Shown here in pieces: positions 11,376 to 22,255 of a stretch of 64,000 nt of DNA. A program made the translations under genes and the position numbers. The notes beneath the pieces are model-generated. The model was given only the letters and a program-made list of their open reading frames with translations. It was not told the origin of the DNA and did no database searches. How positions within the stretch are numbered: position 1 is the first letter of the stretch; every line of letters begins with the position of its first letter. The DNA comes from Isoetes taiwanensis (lineage: Eukaryota; Streptophyta; Lycopodiopsida; Isoetales; Isoetaceae). The stretch is from the NCBI GenBank assembly GCA_021234155.1, contig JAJEKV010000033.1, forward strand, positions 10,135,641 through 10,199,640. Direction: 5' to 3'.

Positions 11376-12316
11376 TGATGGTACTAGACAAGCAAAAAGA
11401 TTACTAGACAAGCAACGATGATTACTGAGGGCTTTGTAATTGAAGATGCTCATCATATAAAGACGCCGGCATCATTATATTCTTATCATCAGTTTGTCAT
11501 TAACTCACTGCACTTGGATATATATTAGCTATACTTAGATCCTATTAGCATTTTATGATAGCATTAATCACTACATTTACTATCCGTTTTATATCTATAA
11601 TTTCCTTTTTAATGGAGTTTTTTTTAAGACGCACTTTAATCTCTCTCTTTCAATATATATTTTTTCTATTTTGAGCTAATATTAACAAACGTGTATATAC
11701 AAGGCTAAATATATAATTTCATTCAAGCCCAATACTCGACTAAGTCTTTAAGCATACGAGCCATCTAGTTCTCCACAGGCCCACAATTATCTGAAGCAGT
11801 ATCTAGACATGTGCTTCTTAAGTAAGCTTTGGGCTGCTATGGCTTTAGAACTGGTAAAGACAACATACTACAAAACCCAGATTAATTCCATGCTTGCCAG
11901 GGGTCCACAACAGTACACGTTGGCGCATTTGCCCATGAAGAAGAGCATAGTGATTGTATCCATTTTTGCAAGAGTGGATTGCCCTCAGGCAATGGGCCCA
12001 AAAAAAAATGAGGAAATGGAATATGCCAATATTGCCAACTAGGAGTTATTGAAAATGAGTGCCACATTCTTCATAACTACTCAACATGTGGGCCATCAGG
12101 GCACGTTATGCGAGGTTGGTTACATCTAACCAACTGCATGTGATGTTGGAGATGGATTCAATGAGGATACTAACATCACATCTCGAGGAGGTAATGGAAA
12201 AAGCGAACTCAGTTGTGTCTCCAAGAGGTAATGGACATGCGAACTCAGTTGTGTCCTTCGCTACCACATTATTTATTAGCAAACCTGTTATCGCTAAGGT
12301 TGTTCCATTGAAAATC
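11376..12316. other. AT-rich intergenic, nothing recognised
   Basis: Short frames at 11809-12067 on both strands show no recognisable domain. Confidence 0.35.
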
Positions 12317-12378
12317 CTCCATGACGGGTTTTTTTTAATCCTGGATGTTTAGGAATAGAATAGAATAGAATAGAATAG
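12317..12378. repeat. Second GGGTTTTTTAATCC block with (GAATA)n tail
   Basis: GACGGGTTTTTTTTAATCC is followed by CTGG and, after a few bases, five GAATA repeats. It matches the left block at 11131-11190, so it is the 3' end of a second member of the same retroposon family in the same orientation. Confidence 0.5.
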
Positions 12379-12390
12379 GTATGTTGTGTT

Positions 12391-12452
12391 CTTTGTTTGG
12401 GTCCCATAGGTCTTTTTGGTAGCCGTGAACAAAAAAAACCAATTCAATTCCG
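12391..12452 (+). repeat. LINE 3'-end fragment
   Basis: TTGTTTGGGTCCCATAGG followed by TTGGT and AATTCAATTC also occurs at 44621-44690. GTCCCAT next to a T-rich segment and a simple tail is the layout of the 3' end of the L1 at 47-53 kb (GTCCCATTGGGGACTCT near 52829), so both are read as LINE 3' UTR remnants. Confidence 0.45.
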
Positions 12453-13757
12453 TCTTTTTTTTTTCATGGTGGGGCATTTGGAGAAGTATTTGGAAGTAGA
12501 AATGATGGTGATGGGGCCAGTCGAAGGTGAAGCAACATTTCTAGGACGGTCGAGTGAAGTGATGTTCTCATTGAGCTTTAAAATTCTTGTACAATATATC
12601 CCTTAAGTAGGGATGCAAAAAATGAGTAATTAGGGATCAAATTATAAATACTTTGAAAATTAGGCAATTATCTAGAGCATCATAATCATAAAAGAAGCAC
12701 GCCAAGTACAAAGGATGTGAATAGTGAAGATGCCAAAGGCGGTACTCCAAGACTCAAAAACTTCAAAACGTCCCTCGAGCAAAAAAGCTCGACAACAACA
12801 AGGATCTTAGCCTCGTTTAGTATAATTGGCCCCTTCCATGGAATGTAGTCCACACTAATACGAAAAAAGGGTTAGAAAAAAAAAAAGAAACATGGAACAA
12901 GAGTCAACACAAAATAAGAAGTTAGATGTCCCATGAGGCAAAACCATATGCAAAAAAATCATTTAAAGGCTCGGAGGCCACAGGGCCACATTAAGAGATT
13001 AATACGGTCGACCAATAGGGTATCGCGAAAAAACCATCTTGTGGTACTGCCTCGGAGGCTACAACACCACGTTGAGGAAATAAGACTATGTGGCCACTGG
13101 GCCATACACCATGAATGAACGACAACCAAGCACTAGACTATTAGAACAAACTCAAATATGATAAATATAACTCAAAGGAAGAGGAAGGGTTTGGAAAACT
13201 GTGGAGCTAAAGCAACCAAATAAAAGGAGCTCAAGAGAACGATGATGACTAGAAATGCACAAAGAGGCAATATAAATAGGAGATACGAGGAATTGCTTCT
13301 CCATCTAAGGGATGTCCGTTCTGTTATAGAGCCGTGGTATCAAATTGTATAATAGTGAAACTCCAAGAAATGCTAGTTGTGGCTGGAAGCCAGGTGAATA
13401 GATCTACATCTGCTTCAGGTGGAGGAGTGCCTATGCTGGCTATTATTTGTCAATCTTACTTGGAGTGCTTTCACCTGAGCATCATAATTAATCCATGCGA
13501 AAAAAAGTTCCTTGTATTAGATTGTGATAGAGAGTACTAGTGTTAATAGAGGGTCATATTATTCTTATCTATGCTGGTATGACGTGTATGGATCGTCGTC
13601 CTCTTCTTAGTGACATGAGAAACCCAAAGGTCATGCCATCTGCAGAATAAGCCATCGAAATGATCTGGAACGAGTAATTGATAATTGTGTGTAAATGTTC
13701 CAAAGAGAATTTGGTATTCAGGAATTTTACGTCTTAATTTAGTGGACATGAAATTCT
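12453..13757. other. Intergenic; possible LTR remnant near 13265-13345
   Basis: A TATA-like CAATATAAATAGGAG (about 13270) is followed 60 bp later by GTGGTATCAAATTG (about 13331), resembling the TGGTATCA start of a primer-binding site complementary to initiator tRNA-Met. No CA terminus precedes it and no coding region follows, so this is only a hint of an old LTR. The rest shows nothing. Confidence 0.25.
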
Positions 13758-13759
13758 GT

Positions 13760-13939
13760 GTGGCGGCATGGAAAGTGGGGAGAGGATTCCAGGGGGTCCC
13801 GCGACCGGCAGGAGCTGGAATCGTCGACCCACTTTCCATCCGCCACAAAATGGCAACTGCGAGCTTACCTGCCCGTGACTACTTGTTGAGCGGAACATTC
13901 CGGAGGCAGAACCAGCGAGCCAGTTGCCGCCATTTTGTG
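13760..13939. repeat. Two adjacent inverted repeats upstream of the MAKR-like gene
   Basis: First pair: GTGGCGGCATGGAAAGTGGG (13760-13779) and its near-complement CCCACTTTCCATCCGCCAC (13828-13846). Second pair, sharing the CAC: CACAAAATGGCAACTG (13844-13859) and CAGTTGCCGCCATTTTGTG (13921-13939). The block is GC-richer than its surroundings. It may be a small foldback element or two hairpins in the distal promoter of the gene at 14280. Confidence 0.6.
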
Positions 13940-14238
13940 TGATAATTTATACACAATTTTACAGTAATTCCAGACACATGTTTATTACGTAAACTCGATC
14001 CACAAGAATATATGAATCCGTATTGCTGTTTATATCCGTATTGGTATTGCCGTGGGCACATTGTTGTCAAACTTCCTTCCTTATTGCAGCCCGTTAAAAA
14101 AGAATAAAAAATGGACGGCTGGGATGCGAAGACTTTTTCTGTATGGATTCTGTTTTGCACAAAATAAAATGGAACAGTGCGATGTTACTCCACAGCGGAA
14201 ACGGGCCCCTGCTTCGATTGCTTAACAAGGTTACATCC

Positions 14239-14290
14239 GTAATGGATTAAGCTCCATTTCATGGGCGCACCGGAGCGGAATGGAAGCTGA
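14239..14290 (+). promoter_or_regulatory. Two short upstream ORFs in the MAKR-like 5' leader
   Basis: ATGGATTAA (14241-14249) is a two-codon uORF. ATGGGCGCACC... starting at 14261 is a nine-codon uORF whose TGA (14288-14290) lies past the ATG at 14280, so the two frames overlap. If transcription starts upstream, translation of the main frame would need leaky scanning or reinitiation. The transcription start itself cannot be seen. Confidence 0.4.
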
Positions 14291-15014
14291 AAATGAATTC
14301 GAATTTGCCTCTGCAGCAGTATCCGATACAAAATCCATCTCCTCTGTTCCTGCGGATGAATTATTTTTCAAAGGAAAGGTTCTTCCTTTGGAACAAGACG
14401 CCAAAACGGAGCTCAATTCCAAAATTCTTCTGCAAATACTCAAGCAGAAGCAACTCCGGCTGAATAATTTAAATATTGGATTGAATGGGGGCTCAAGTGG
14501 TGCTTTAAGATCGCCCAGGACGCCCAAATCTTCAAAATATACATTCAAGGGAGAATATCATGGGTTGAATCCGGCGATGGCGGATGTCAGAAAGCCCAAA
14601 ACTCCGAAATGGGCAGAGCCCACAAATTCAAAAACTCCGATTAAATTCGGCAGCAAGAGTTACCCCAATCCAGATTACAATTTTACGAACAATTCTTGCG
14701 AGATGAGGCAGAGCAAGAGCCATGGCCATGGAACAGAATTGGGAGCTGCAATTTCGGGCAGCAAAATTCAAGAGGACGATTCTGCTGCAAAATCCGCTTT
14801 GGGATCCTCCAGAATTACTCTCAGGGATTTGCTCAGATCGAGCTCCAGGAAGAGCTCTTTGTCCAGAAATTCATCAATGAGGAGTGTTTCTTCCCTAAAA
14901 ATGGCCCCCCATGTTGATAATAAGAGGTCATTTCTCCCTTATAAAAAAGAACTTCTTGGTTGGCTTGATCATGTCACTGAGTTTTTTATAAAAACCAGAT
15001 CAAGCCAAAAGTAG
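14280..15014 (+). CDS. MAKR/BKI1-like membrane-associated kinase regulator
   Basis: A 244-residue single-exon protein and the only intact host-type gene in the window. The N-terminus carries FEFASAA and then PADELFFKGKVLPLEQ (residues ~6-40), the hallmark of plant MAKR/BKI1-type proteins, which bind receptor kinases at the plasma membrane through short linear motifs. The middle is Ser/Pro/Lys-rich with SP/TP-like sites (RSPRTPKSSKYTFKG, PKTPKWAEP). Residues ~180-215 form a basic Ser-rich patch (LLRSSSRKSSLSRNSSMRS) suited to membrane binding and phosphorylation. The start at 14280 is the first ATG in frame and gives the conserved FEF block at the expected distance. I do not see the usual C-terminal kinase-interacting motif of angiosperm MAKRs, so the 3' end may be diverged, spliced differently or truncated. 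Family assignment rests on the N-terminal motif. Confidence 0.65.
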   Translation: MEAENEFEFASAAVSDTKSISSVPADELFFKGKVLPLEQDAKTELNSKILLQILKQKQLRLNNLNIGLNGGSSGALRSPRTPKSSKYTFKGEYHGLNPAMADVRKPKTPKWAEPTNSKTPIKFGSKSYPNPDYNFTNNSCEMRQSKSHGHGTELGAAISGSKIQEDDSAAKSALGSSRITLRDLLRSSSRKSSLSRNSSMRSVSSLKMAPHVDNKRSFLPYKKELLGWLDHVTEFFIKTRSSQK

Positions 15015-15307
15015 CAATGTGAGCAACTCCAATACATGGTCTTTCTTTACTTTTTAAAAATATTGAATTGAATGGCCATTTTATGCATATATATCTAGTT
15101 TCTTTCTGTCTTCACGTTTCTGATTTCAATGATAGGCCCATGGTTGGTTTTGTGGCAGTAATCAAACATTATTCATGCTCTTCTCCCTACTGTATTTGTG
15201 AGAAATAACATCTAGATGACTTGGTCTTGCCTCAAGGGAAGGTTTTATATAAAGACTTTATTATTGTTCTTTAAGATAACGGAAAAATGGTGAGAAGCCA
15301 GATGATA
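15015..15307. other. 3' flank of the MAKR-like gene
   Basis: AT-rich, probably 3' UTR and intergenic DNA. No clear polyadenylation signal stands out. Confidence 0.3.
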
Positions 15308-15480
15308 TTTCTTATCGCTCATATATTGATAATGTCTCTACTGCTCATGAGAGGATGTACTCAGCGCGTTTAAAAGGTCAACACATTATCTACCTTAGAT
15401 TAGATTTTGCTAAAGCCTATGACATTGTGAATTAGAATATGTAGCACAACAACATGGGGTTTTCCAGGGGGATTTGATAT
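15308..15480 (+). pseudogene. LINE reverse transcriptase fragment
   Basis: From 15316 the frame reads SYIDNVSTAHERMYSARLKG and then QHIIYLRLDFAKAYDIVN before a TAG. This is the N-terminal part of a LINE RT: the DN..A.E helix, then lDf-KAYD with the first catalytic Asp. Only about 40 codons remain. It is too short to assign to a clade. Confidence 0.6.
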
Positions 15481-15546
15481 AGATGCCTAAATCACCATTC
15501 CTAAAACCATAGACCCTACCCATTAAACAATTCAATAGGTTATTAT

Positions 15547-15700
15547 AAAAAAAAAAAAAAAAAAAAAAAAAGGAACATAGGAATCAATAGAAGAAATAAA
15601 CACGTTAATTTGTGGGTTGCATTGGTTAAAGCATTCTGGTTAGAATATTAAATTATTTTGGTAGAGGTTTGAGTCTTCATATTGCATACTTCAAAACCTT
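15547..15700. repeat. Poly(A) run followed by SINE-like segment
   Basis: An uninterrupted A25 run (15547-15571) is followed by GCATTGGTTAAAGC (about 15619) and, 40 bp later, GAGGTTTGAGTCTTC (about 15665). These resemble pol III A and B boxes of a tRNA-derived SINE. The A run may be the tail of the insertion to its left. Weak evidence. Confidence 0.25.
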
Positions 15701-17289
15701 AGGCGATCCTGTATTCCATATTTCAAAATCATAGGCGCCCCCAATCATAAGTGATCATAATCGAAGGAGAGGCACCCAGAGGCCCCAACATACAATCTGG
15801 GCCATGGATGGACAGATCCGACGATGGAGTTAGTCAGGCGCATCTCGTTTAGAATATCTTGCGAAAATGTAAGATTGATGATGACGATGACCACGACGAT
15901 TAAATTTATATCAAATTTGGGAACCATGGCTATAGTGAGTCGCTGGTGTAAGGAACTGCCAAACGTCTACTTGCTTGGAGTAATGATCTTCGCAAGAGTT
16001 GAGCGCATATGGCCATTTGATAAGCTCAATTATTGCATGTTCATGTGGGCATGAACCTATGGTTTCAAACTAGTACACCTATGTGTTTGTGATTAATGAA
16101 GGTTGCCAATACCTTGCATAGAATCATGGCAGTGGAGACCCATTCTAGGGATAACTACAACTGGCACTTATTGGAAGCAATTTCTATAATAATCTGAACC
16201 AATTGCTAATATTTTACATCATAATAGAGCACAACTGATCACTACATACTTTAGGTGTATGCCTACTTGGCATTTCATGTGTTCAAGTGACCTAACTTAT
16301 GACACTTTATGTACTCTCCTCCTCCTCCTCCTCCTCCCCATATTCATCGTCAACATTGTGTACATATAGGAGGCACATGTCTAAAAAAGAATAAAAGGGG
16401 GGAAAGTTGATGTGAGGAGGAGTGGTGGTTGCTGGTAGAATAGAGATGAAAAGAATGGCCAAATTGCGATGGCATGTTTGCTCTCATAATACTCAATGTG
16501 TTTTTTAGTTCATCTATGTAACATCAATTGTGACCTTTGGGATTGAAATTTGGTGGATAATCATTATGAAACACGTATAAGTTGCTTCATTCGTCATTTA
16601 AAAGATTTAGACCCATGGTTGGTTTGTGGTAGTAATCAAGCAAGTAAAGTACTTGTTATCCCACTCTATGAATCTACAAATGGTTTGTCGTTTAGTAGCA
16701 ATCATGAACTTGAAGGAGTCCAAAGGTTATCTCACGAGATCTATGGGATAATGGTAAATCGGCTTAAAGAAGAAAAAAAAGCAAGTTTTATATTGGCTTT
16801 AAAGTTCTATCACTGAATCACGAGAAAACTTGCTACATTATAGCTACAAGAGAAAAAATGTGCTAATTTCTTAAGCACCGAAGGCTGATTTACTCTATGA
16901 AGAGGTTGCAGAATGGCAAGGGCATCTTCATCCTTACAAAGCAGAATATCAGTTGCTTGGATATAATAGATTTCTTGGATTTGAGATCGTTTGGGGGAGA
17001 ATAACTCATCTTAAATAGAGGTCTTTGCACAATGCATAAATCCTTATGCTAATTATCAAGATTTGTCATAGCCAAAGGTCTAACCTCAGATAATCTAAGA
17101 TTATCTAATAACACACATAGGAGTACTTCGTAGTTACTGGACAATGAAACAACTCAATGAATCTCACACGCCATTGTGCACAAAGAGAAGAAATATGCGC
17201 AAGAATATCAAAGAAAAAATGACCATCCAAATTCTAAGACAAATTATCTTGGTGATGAAAAATGAATCCCACCTCAAGACAATAAATGA
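15701..17289. other. Intergenic, no gene recognised
   Basis: Contains a (CCT)n microsatellite at about 16317-16336 and an 88-codon frame at 16550-16816 with no family resemblance. Nothing else supported. Confidence 0.35.
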
Positions 17290-17890
17290 TGGGGGACAAA
17301 GGAAGAGGAAGAGAGATCAGAAAATTATTGTGAGTTATTGGAATTGCAGTGGATACCCCCGGAATGATAAGGAGGGCTTGTCCATGTTCAAAGAGGATGA
17401 GGTGTGTGCTTAGCAGAGATATGCGAGTACCAGGAGAAAAGATTACCGGAAGTGCAAGGATACCAGCTTTTGTCAGCATGGAAATGGAACATGGGAGTAA
17501 GAGGCAGAGGAACAGCAGGCGTAGCATGCTATGTATATTATAAAACTCTAGACACCAAAGTAGTAGAGACAAGTTCACATAGAGAATATATGGTTGTACA
17601 ATTACACTATATTGTAAAGAAAACTTATTTATAATTGTAGTATATCTGCAACCCAATTCTGATATTCAACAATTCATAGAGCTCAGGGAAAGTGCGAATA
17701 ATTGGAAACACAAAGGAATGGTAATAGTAGTAGGAGATTTCAATGTGAGAGCAGGGGAACAATCCAAACTGGATATGCCAACAGAATTAGGAGGAGTATT
17801 TGAGGAATATATGGGATTTGACAGGATATCAGAAGACAATATGAAGATGTGTAAATAGGAAAGAATGTTTATTGACATACGAGTAGGGCA
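17290..17890 (+). pseudogene. LINE endonuclease (EEP) domain fragment
   Basis: Pieces of an apurinic-type LINE endonuclease are read in order. WNCSGYPRND (about 17340, family WNCRG-) is followed after frame changes by LAEICEYQEKRLPEVQGYQ and LLSAWKWNMGVRGRGTAGV then ACYV. VVGDFNVRAGE (17727-17759) contains the catalytic GDFN motif, and the following EYMGFDRISEDN is typical too. Frameshifts and stops separate the blocks. The C-terminal end of probably the same LINE follows at 18322. Confidence 0.6.
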
Positions 17891-17969
17891 AGCGAATAGG
17901 GTAAAAAAATGGAGAGGATCAGGTGGGCATATGTGCTAAGCTTATGCTAGAAAGATATAGTAGATTATA

Positions 17970-18035
17970 TATTGTTGGATCCACAAACGAATGGCCACGA
18001 AGCACAGGGAGAATGGCCACGAAGCACAGGGAGAA
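17970..18035. repeat. Tandem duplication of a 22-bp unit
   Basis: AATGGCCACGAAGCACAGGG occurs twice back to back (about 17990-18033) within decayed LINE sequence. Confidence 0.7.
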
Positions 18036-18321
18036 TGCACAGACCAATCAGGATAACAATCAGGAACTATTCCCAGAGGGCATCGGATGATGAGAGTGAG
18101 GACCAGATAAGATCGAGGATGGGGCCAGACAAATTGCCATAGTTCAAAGAATAATGGCGAGGTGGAATGTGCAGGAGCTTAGGTATATATAGGTGTAAAC
18201 AGAAGCAGATCGGCATAGCTTGAGGCAGTACATTGATGCCTGCTTCCTCAGCAAGCTTTAAGATGCCAGTGCCCTTGAACATATCAAGACAACACATTAC
18301 CAGGACTACATAAATCTCACA

Positions 18322-18675
18322 TTGGAACGGGACCTCCAATGCTACATGCATACCCATCTATCTATGAAGAAGCGCAGACTCATTGCCCCGATTCGCACAG
18401 GTGCACACCGCCTTTCAATCGAGACAAGCAGATGGATTCAAGAGCCACGCCAGAACATACTTTGCCAGTTTTGCCAAGAGGGAGTCGATGAAGATGAAGA
18501 TGAATGTTACACTCTGCATAGCTATCCAGCATATGAACAAATCCAGACATGGTACGTTGAGTTGGTCAGGCCCGACCAACCGCTGCATGTGCTATTGGAC
18601 ACGTCATCAGTACGAATGATGGGATCATACCATCAAGAGGTCATAAATATGTGGACCAGCTATGTCAACCCATGA
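18322..18675 (+). pseudogene. LINE C-terminal Cys-rich domain
   Basis: A 117-codon frame reads KKRRLIAPIRTGAHRLSIET, RWIQEPRQ, then LCQFCQEGVDEDEDE and YPAYEQI. It matches the C-terminus of Jockey/RTE/CR1-like LINE polymerases: an RxR..L..lRtGahrL.iE..Rw block followed by a CxxC..EDE.H...C..Y zinc-binding motif, here with the final His/Cys partly lost (LHSYPAY). The same LINE probably supplied the fragment at 17290. This clade is rarer in flowering plants than L1. Confidence 0.55.
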
Positions 18676-18689
18676 TCTAGACCATTCTG

Positions 18690-19190
18690 CTTTCTATAAT
18701 ATTCTCTTTTTCACGATCATGTCTCTGAGCGTCACATTGATATGTTGCGCTCTTCCTCAAAACATCCATGATCTCCCTGCCCTAACTATTAATTCCCCTA
18801 GCTCCCTCTCAAAGAACTCTGCAACCAATTCATATACACCTTCTTTAGAAAAATACCTAATCCCAATTACTCTGACATCTAGCTTTATCGTCAATTGATT
18901 TTGTGTTTCCTTTATTTACCTTGCGATTCTTTCATCGAGTTCTGTTGACATTGTGAAGTGATGTACCTCCTCTCCTTCTCATACTTCCAGTCATGGCTTG
19001 ATCACCACACAATGTGCTGCCTTATCTGTCCTTCTCATCTTCTCGACCTGGATCTCCATGGTGGCTATTTTCCCTGCCTGTTCTCCCACCATTTTCTTGA
19101 CTTCAACCATATTGTCCATCTTGCTCATCGGTATGGCCTGTTGATTAGCTAGTATTTCCAGGATTGGGGCGATAGTCTGTGGCTATCACA
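18690..19190 (-). pseudogene. LINE ORF1-like protein fragment
   Basis: Read on the minus strand from about 19180: a coiled-coil-like stretch (LEILANQQ, MDNMVEVKKMVGEQAGK, IQVEKMRRTDKAA), then MSTELDERIAR, a TAA stop, and KETQNQLTIKLDVRVIGIR followed by EFFERELGEL. A heptad-rich segment followed by an RRM-like stretch is the plan of many LINE ORF1 proteins. Orientation is opposite to the LINE pieces at 17290-18675, so it is either a separate insertion or the result of an inversion. Confidence 0.35.
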
Positions 19191-20539
19191 TTCCATGCCT
19201 TTTGTAACTCCTTCCATTGCTATTGATGCTTATCTTCTCGTACAATGTATGTCTTCTATACTTTTGTGCTTAGTGGGATGATGGAAATCCTTTCTGTCGA
19301 TAAGTGCCCCTGTATATTTCCATTTATAGTTCATTTTTTAAGTTAAAATCTCAATTATTTCCCTTTTATTCCTGGCTACCCCTATATGCTGATCATAGTC
19401 GATTATGCCATCGCCACCATTTACTGTGATCCCTCACCGTTATATTTCTTAAAGTATATTGCCTGGTCTATTCAACTTTCACCGTGTTGTGTGCAAACCT
19501 TGCATCATTTTTTGTCATCATTACTACTCATTCTTGTATATGAATTTATATGATGGAAATTGACCTGTTGGCACCGATAGTAACAACTGCTCAGTTGTAG
19601 CAGAGGCCTTCACTCCTATTCTGCGGCGGCATAACTGCACAGTCCCATATTTGTGTTTGATATATGTTAACCAATCACGATATAATTCGCACGGCCAGTA
19701 GTGTAGAAATACATTGTAGCAGTGGTAGGAGTACCACAGTAATGCCAACTATTAGTTTAGCCTGTACACGTTGGTAGAACCACTCTATCGTGTAAAAATG
19801 TTGACGGGACAATGCCACTTTAACAATTCATGGGATTGTTTGGTGGCCAGTTAGTTGGCAAGAAGAGATGTTTTTAAGAATCCATTTTATCCCATAGGGC
19901 CTTGGACTATTGTTCCCATAGGCCCAATTATCCCGTATCCTTAGGTTCGTTTCTTTTCCGCATTTCCTATCCTCCCAGTATTCTCATACGTATTCTCATA
20001 TCTATCCTTCTTTTTTTGGTCCAGGGCTGTTTCAAAAGAACAAGATTTCTCCCTCAGAAATATTTAATGGCAACACAATAAATTGGCAACGAATGTGAAA
20101 GGTTTGATTGCACAAATCAACATACATATTGGATTTAGAGATAGCATGTACAATGCACTAGTCTTTAATCTAGACATTATCTAAATATATGAGTTTTACA
20201 TTAACTATGTTTCGAGCATCTAATCTTATGCGATAAGCTAATTTTATATTGTTCTGTGAATCTAGGCAATAAACTAATGTGATATTGAACATAAAAACTC
20301 TATTCTATTCTATTATATTGAGATCTCACATTTTATCAATATAAAGCCTAGATTCTTAAGATTTTGAAATATATGATCTAATCTTATAGATGATCGACAC
20401 TATCTTAATATAGATGATTGACACTATCTTAATATATGATGTTTGACATAATATGCATCAAATTTGTTTCCAATTCATAATGTTCCTATATTGTGGCGAA
20501 TATATCTGACTTCAAACCAATGTAGTATTCATGGGAGAG
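19191..20539. other. AT-rich intergenic, no gene recognised
   Basis: Short repeats only, such as a triple (ATTCT) near 20304 and paired GATGATTGACACTATCTTAA-type blocks at about 20390-20435. No coding evidence. Confidence 0.35.
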
Positions 20540-21050
20540 TCCTGATCAAAGTACTATGTAATTGTTATCATGTTTTTTGCTCCTTAATAAAAGCTTGTGC
20601 CTCTTATATATGTTCTAATCAAATCTCCCAACCCAAAAAAAAAAAAAACAAGGTAAGTAACTTCATCAGTGAACACAATTTCTAGATTTAATTTCTTGAT
20701 TTAAGAGACAGATGCACAAGGTCGTTTACTACTTCACACAAGGTGGTCTACTACTTCACAGCGTTCCAATTTCGTGCATTATGAAAATTGCTATCCATCG
20801 TGGATAGATAAAATAGATATAGGAAAATACTAAGCAAGTGGATAGTTCGCCTTATTCATTCTTTGAAGCTCAATACTTCAATGTAATCCGTCAAATTTCC
20901 AAGTGTACAACAAGAACATGAACAAAGAAAAGGGATTCGATATATATTACAATTAGTATGGCAAATTGTAAGCATCAACTTTTAATCAGATCTAGATATA
21001 AGAAGTCAACTAGGAACAATTATTTGAGCTTATCCTTCCTATGTAATTGA
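20540..21050. repeat. Diverged duplicate block, copy 1 of 3
   Basis: A ~500-bp sequence with ordered landmarks: GCTCCTTAATAA, AACAAGGTAAGTA, CTTCATCA, GTTTACTACTTCA, AAGCAAGTGGATA, CAACAAGAAC, and GATCTAGATATAAGAAGTC then AACTAGGAA. The same landmarks recur at 22860-23480 and, more diverged, at 24870-25300. It could be a dispersed non-coding repeat or the decayed remains of a duplicated gene segment. No reading frame is conserved between copies. Confidence 0.55.
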
Positions 21051-21068
21051 GTGTCTAATTTCTGTTCT

Positions 21069-22255
21069 CCCCTATTTTGTTCCTTAAAAATTCCTAAAGC
21101 ATGACACGTGTACAGTGTGCATTCATTGATTATAAAGCATTTATTGCAGCCATTAATAACCTCGAATATTGTGTGCATTCATTGATTATAAAGCATTTAT
21201 TGCGGGCATTAATTTCAGATTTGAGGTATTTATGAGCATTTATGGCGGAGGAAGATATGAGCATTACCATAGGATGACACGTTGCATTCATCGCATTTAT
21301 GGCATATTTGTGCACTTTGCATTTATTGCGGCCATTAATACACTTTGCATTTTTTGTGGCCATTAATGCGGCTTTGAATTTATTGCGGTTATCAAAAACG
21401 GCATTACATGTGTGCACTTTGCATTTATTGTAGCCATTAATACCTTTTTGCATTTATTTGCGACCATTAATACGCTTTGCATTTATTTATGCCATTAATA
21501 CGCTTTGCATTTATTGAAGTTATCAAAGTCTGACGTGTGTGCACTTTGCATTTATTGCGACTATTAATACCCTTTGCATTTATTGCGGCCATTAATACGC
21601 TTTGCATTTATTGCGGCCATTAATACGCCCCTATTTTGTTCCTTAAAAATTCCTAAAGCATGACACGTGTACAGTGTGCATTCATTGATTATAAAGCATT
21701 TATTGCAGCCATTAATAACCTCGAATATTGTGTGCATTCATTGATTATAAAGCATTTATTGCGGGCATTAATTTGATTTGAGGTATTTATGAGCACCTTA
21801 TGGCGGGAGGAAGATATGAGCATTACCATAGGATGACGCGTTGCATTCATCGCGATTTATGGCGTATATTTGTGCACTTTCAGATTTATCGGGCATTAAT
21901 ACACTTTGCGTTTTTTTGTGGCCGTTAATGCGCTTTGAATTTATTCATAATTATCAAAGCACGACATGTGCAGACTTTCAGATTTATAGCCATTAATACC
22001 TTTGCGATTTATTGCGACCATTAATACGCTTTGCATTTATTGCGGACCATTAATACGCTTTGCATTTATCATGAAGTTATCAAAGACGACATGTGTGCAC
22101 TTTGCGATTTATTCATGACTATTAATACCCTTTGCATTTATTGCGGCCGTTAATACGCTTTTGCGATTTATTGCGGCCATTAATACGCCTGCGATTTATT
22201 CATAATTATCAAAGACGACATGTATGCACTTTGCATTTATTGCGGCCATTGGCAA
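21069..22255. repeat. Tandem duplication (~559 bp) made of a ~28-bp minisatellite
   Basis: The block starting CCTATTTTGTTCCTTAAAAA at about 21071 starts again near 21630. The first ~150 bp of the two copies are almost identical. Within each unit a shorter motif, CTTTGCATTTATTGCGGCCA followed by TTAATACG, repeats about every 28 bp or a multiple of it. The second copy differs from the first by many one- or two-base insertions in the same contexts (GCATTT becoming GCGATTT or CAGATTT, ATTGCGG becoming ATTCATGA). That pattern is odd for ordinary mutation. Confidence 0.75.

Noticed and set aside
21069-22255. CRISPR-like regular repeats (TTTGCATTTATTGCGGCC)
   Set aside because: Units are imperfect, directly adjacent and without unique spacers; the context is a plant nuclear genome. 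It is a minisatellite.
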